7,325 nt of DNA from Proteiniphilum sp. UBA5267 (GTDB lineage Bacteria; Bacteroidota; Bacteroidia; Bacteroidales; Dysgonomonadaceae). This document shows positions 6,675-7,325 of the stretch, in pieces. The DNA lies in contig DHTF01000065.1 of NCBI GenBank assembly GCA_002411515.1, positions 2,478 to 9,802 of the forward strand. Reading direction: 5' to 3'. Below the pieces are notes generated by a model. The model made no database searches. It was given only the letters and a program-made list of their open reading frames with translations, and had not been told where the DNA came from. Both the position numbers and the translations under genes were made by a program. The number at the start of each line of letters is the position of its first letter. The first letter of the stretch is position 1.

Positions 6675-6721
6675 TTCACCCCTCCATACCGAATTTCACC
6701 CCATATAGTTGAATTCACCCC
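6675..6721. repeat. Three direct repeats of TTCACCCC, probable LytTR operator
   Basis: Exact copies of TTCACCCC stand at 6675-6682, 6695-6702 and 6714-6721, with start-to-start spacing of 20 and 19 bases. The last two share a wider match (GAA before, CATA after). Known LytTR regulators bind two short direct repeats about two helical turns apart, upstream of the promoter. The array lies between the LytTR gene and the hydrolase gene, 24 bases from the -33 box of one and 26 from that of the other. The repeat itself is seen directly; its role as an operator is inferred. Confidence 0.6.
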
Positions 6722-6747
6722 ATAACAAGCATCCTTTTCCCTTCGAG

Positions 6748-6778
6748 TTGCAAATAGATTTCAAAGCATCTTCCTTTG
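6748..6778 (+). promoter_or_regulatory. Promoter of the hydrolase gene (imperfect -7)
   Basis: TTG (6748-6750), a 20-bp spacer and TTCCTTTG (6771-6778) fit the TTG/TAnnTTTG pattern with one mismatch in the -7 box (TT for TA). Transcription would begin near 6785, about 12 bases before the ATG at 6797. A weakened -7 box fits a promoter that needs an activator. Confidence 0.45.
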
Positions 6779-6796
6779 TCAAAAAACAACCGGAAA

Positions 6797-7325
6797 ATGA
6801 AGTACAACGATCGCTGCATAGCTTTGAACAACAGTTTCAAACAGGGGATCGATACCCATCTGGACGAAAGCGGTATCGACATAAGGTTTTACCGTTTTCA
6901 CAGTGCATACTGCGACGAGGAGAGAGAATACACACAGCAGGTCATTGCAATCAACGAGAACCTTTCGTTCGACTATCCGGTATTTTCCCCTGCAGGCAGC
7001 AATCGTCATGAAAAAGCCATCCTCCTGCTGCACGGTCTCAATGAGCGTAACTGGAGCAAGTATCTCACCTGGGCAGAGACTCTCGCGATGAATACCGGCA
7101 GGCCGGTGATACTCTTCCCCATTGCTTTTCACATCAACCGGGCACCACAAACCTGGTCCAACCCCCGCAGCCTGGCTGGTCTGCTCAATTTTCGCCGGGA
7201 GCAGTGTGCCGACGACCGCACGTTGAGTTTTGCCAATGTGGCGCTGAGTGACCGCATCTCTCAAAACCCGGAACGCTTCTACCTGTCCGGAAGGCAGACC
7301 TGGGCCGATCTCACCACACTGGCCG
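6797..7325 (+). CDS. DUF6051-like alpha/beta-hydrolase (5' part, truncated by window edge)
   Basis: The reading frame is open from the ATG at 6797-6799 to the window end (176 codons), and the gene continues beyond it. There is no signal peptide, so it is predicted cytoplasmic. The segment AILLLHGLNERNWSKYLTWA (residues 74-93) has the strand-HG turn that supplies the oxyanion hole in alpha/beta-hydrolases. It is followed by a second core strand, GRPVILFPIAFHINRAP (101-117). The catalytic Ser, Asp and His are expected further along and cannot be seen. The wording resembles a Bacteroidota family of unknown function annotated DUF6051; that name is from memory and should be checked. Substrate unknown. 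It diverges from the LytTR gene and shares with it the regulatory region carrying the TTCACCCC repeats, which suggests LytTR control (inference). Confidence 0.75.
   Translation, partial: MKYNDRCIALNNSFKQGIDTHLDESGIDIRFYRFHSAYCDEEREYTQQVIAINENLSFDYPVFSPAGSNRHEKAILLLHGLNERNWSKYLTWAETLAMNTGRPVILFPIAFHINRAPQTWSNPRSLAGLLNFRREQCADDRTLSFANVALSDRISQNPERFYLSGRQTWADLTTLA

Noticed and set aside
6779..7264. Minus-strand ORF (161 codons) opposite the hydrolase
   Set aside because: It is a shadow of the plus-strand frame starting at 6797, which carries a recognisable hydrolase HG motif; the minus frame shows no known domain.

Overview
The window looks like chromosomal DNA of a Bacteroidota (Bacteroidales) bacterium. 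The signs are recurrent Bacteroidota-type promoters (TAnnTTTG at -7, TTG/TTTG about 20 bp upstream), no clear Shine-Dalgarno sequences, and family members typical of that phylum: a membrane-anchored LytTR regulator, a signal-less GH13 amylase and a DUF6051-like hydrolase. The genus is not determined; a Dysgonomonadaceae/Porphyromonadaceae-like genome would fit. Coding density is high and no gene-free stretch exceeds about 230 bases.

Layout, left to right. (1) Bases 1-1090, minus strand: the 5' part of an MlaF-type ABC ATPase, truncated by the window edge, preceded in its operon by a complete MlaE-type permease. Together they form the inner-membrane core of a phospholipid-trafficking (Mla) ABC system. 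(2) 1191-1907, plus strand: a YgjP/DUF45 zinc-metallopeptidase-like protein, divergent from mlaE. (3) 1908-2035: a short convergent intergenic region with an exact 18-bp direct repeat, 64 bp apart. (4) 2036-3586, minus strand: a YihY/BrkB-family membrane protein with a C-terminal winged-helix-like region. (5) About 3604-3958, minus strand: the RNase P RNA gene rnpB, only about 20 bases upstream of the YihY start and probably feeding transcription into it. (6) 4132-5589, plus strand: a cytoplasmic GH13 alpha-amylase with an intact catalytic triad. (7) 5665-6519, minus strand: a LytTR DNA-binding protein with four predicted membrane helices and no receiver domain. (8) 6520-6796: a regulatory region. 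(9) From 6797, plus strand: the start of a DUF6051-like alpha/beta-hydrolase, cut by the right edge.

The most interesting stretch is 6520-6796. Three in-phase copies of TTCACCCC (19-20 bp period) sit midway between a strong promoter facing the LytTR gene and a promoter facing the hydrolase gene. The gap to each -33 element is nearly equal. Direct repeats at roughly helical-turn multiples are how known LytTR activators bind DNA. The simplest inference is that the membrane-bound LytTR protein controls both itself and the hydrolase from this shared operator. The other genes are conserved housekeeping or common metabolic functions, and I see no mobile element, CRISPR array or tRNA.
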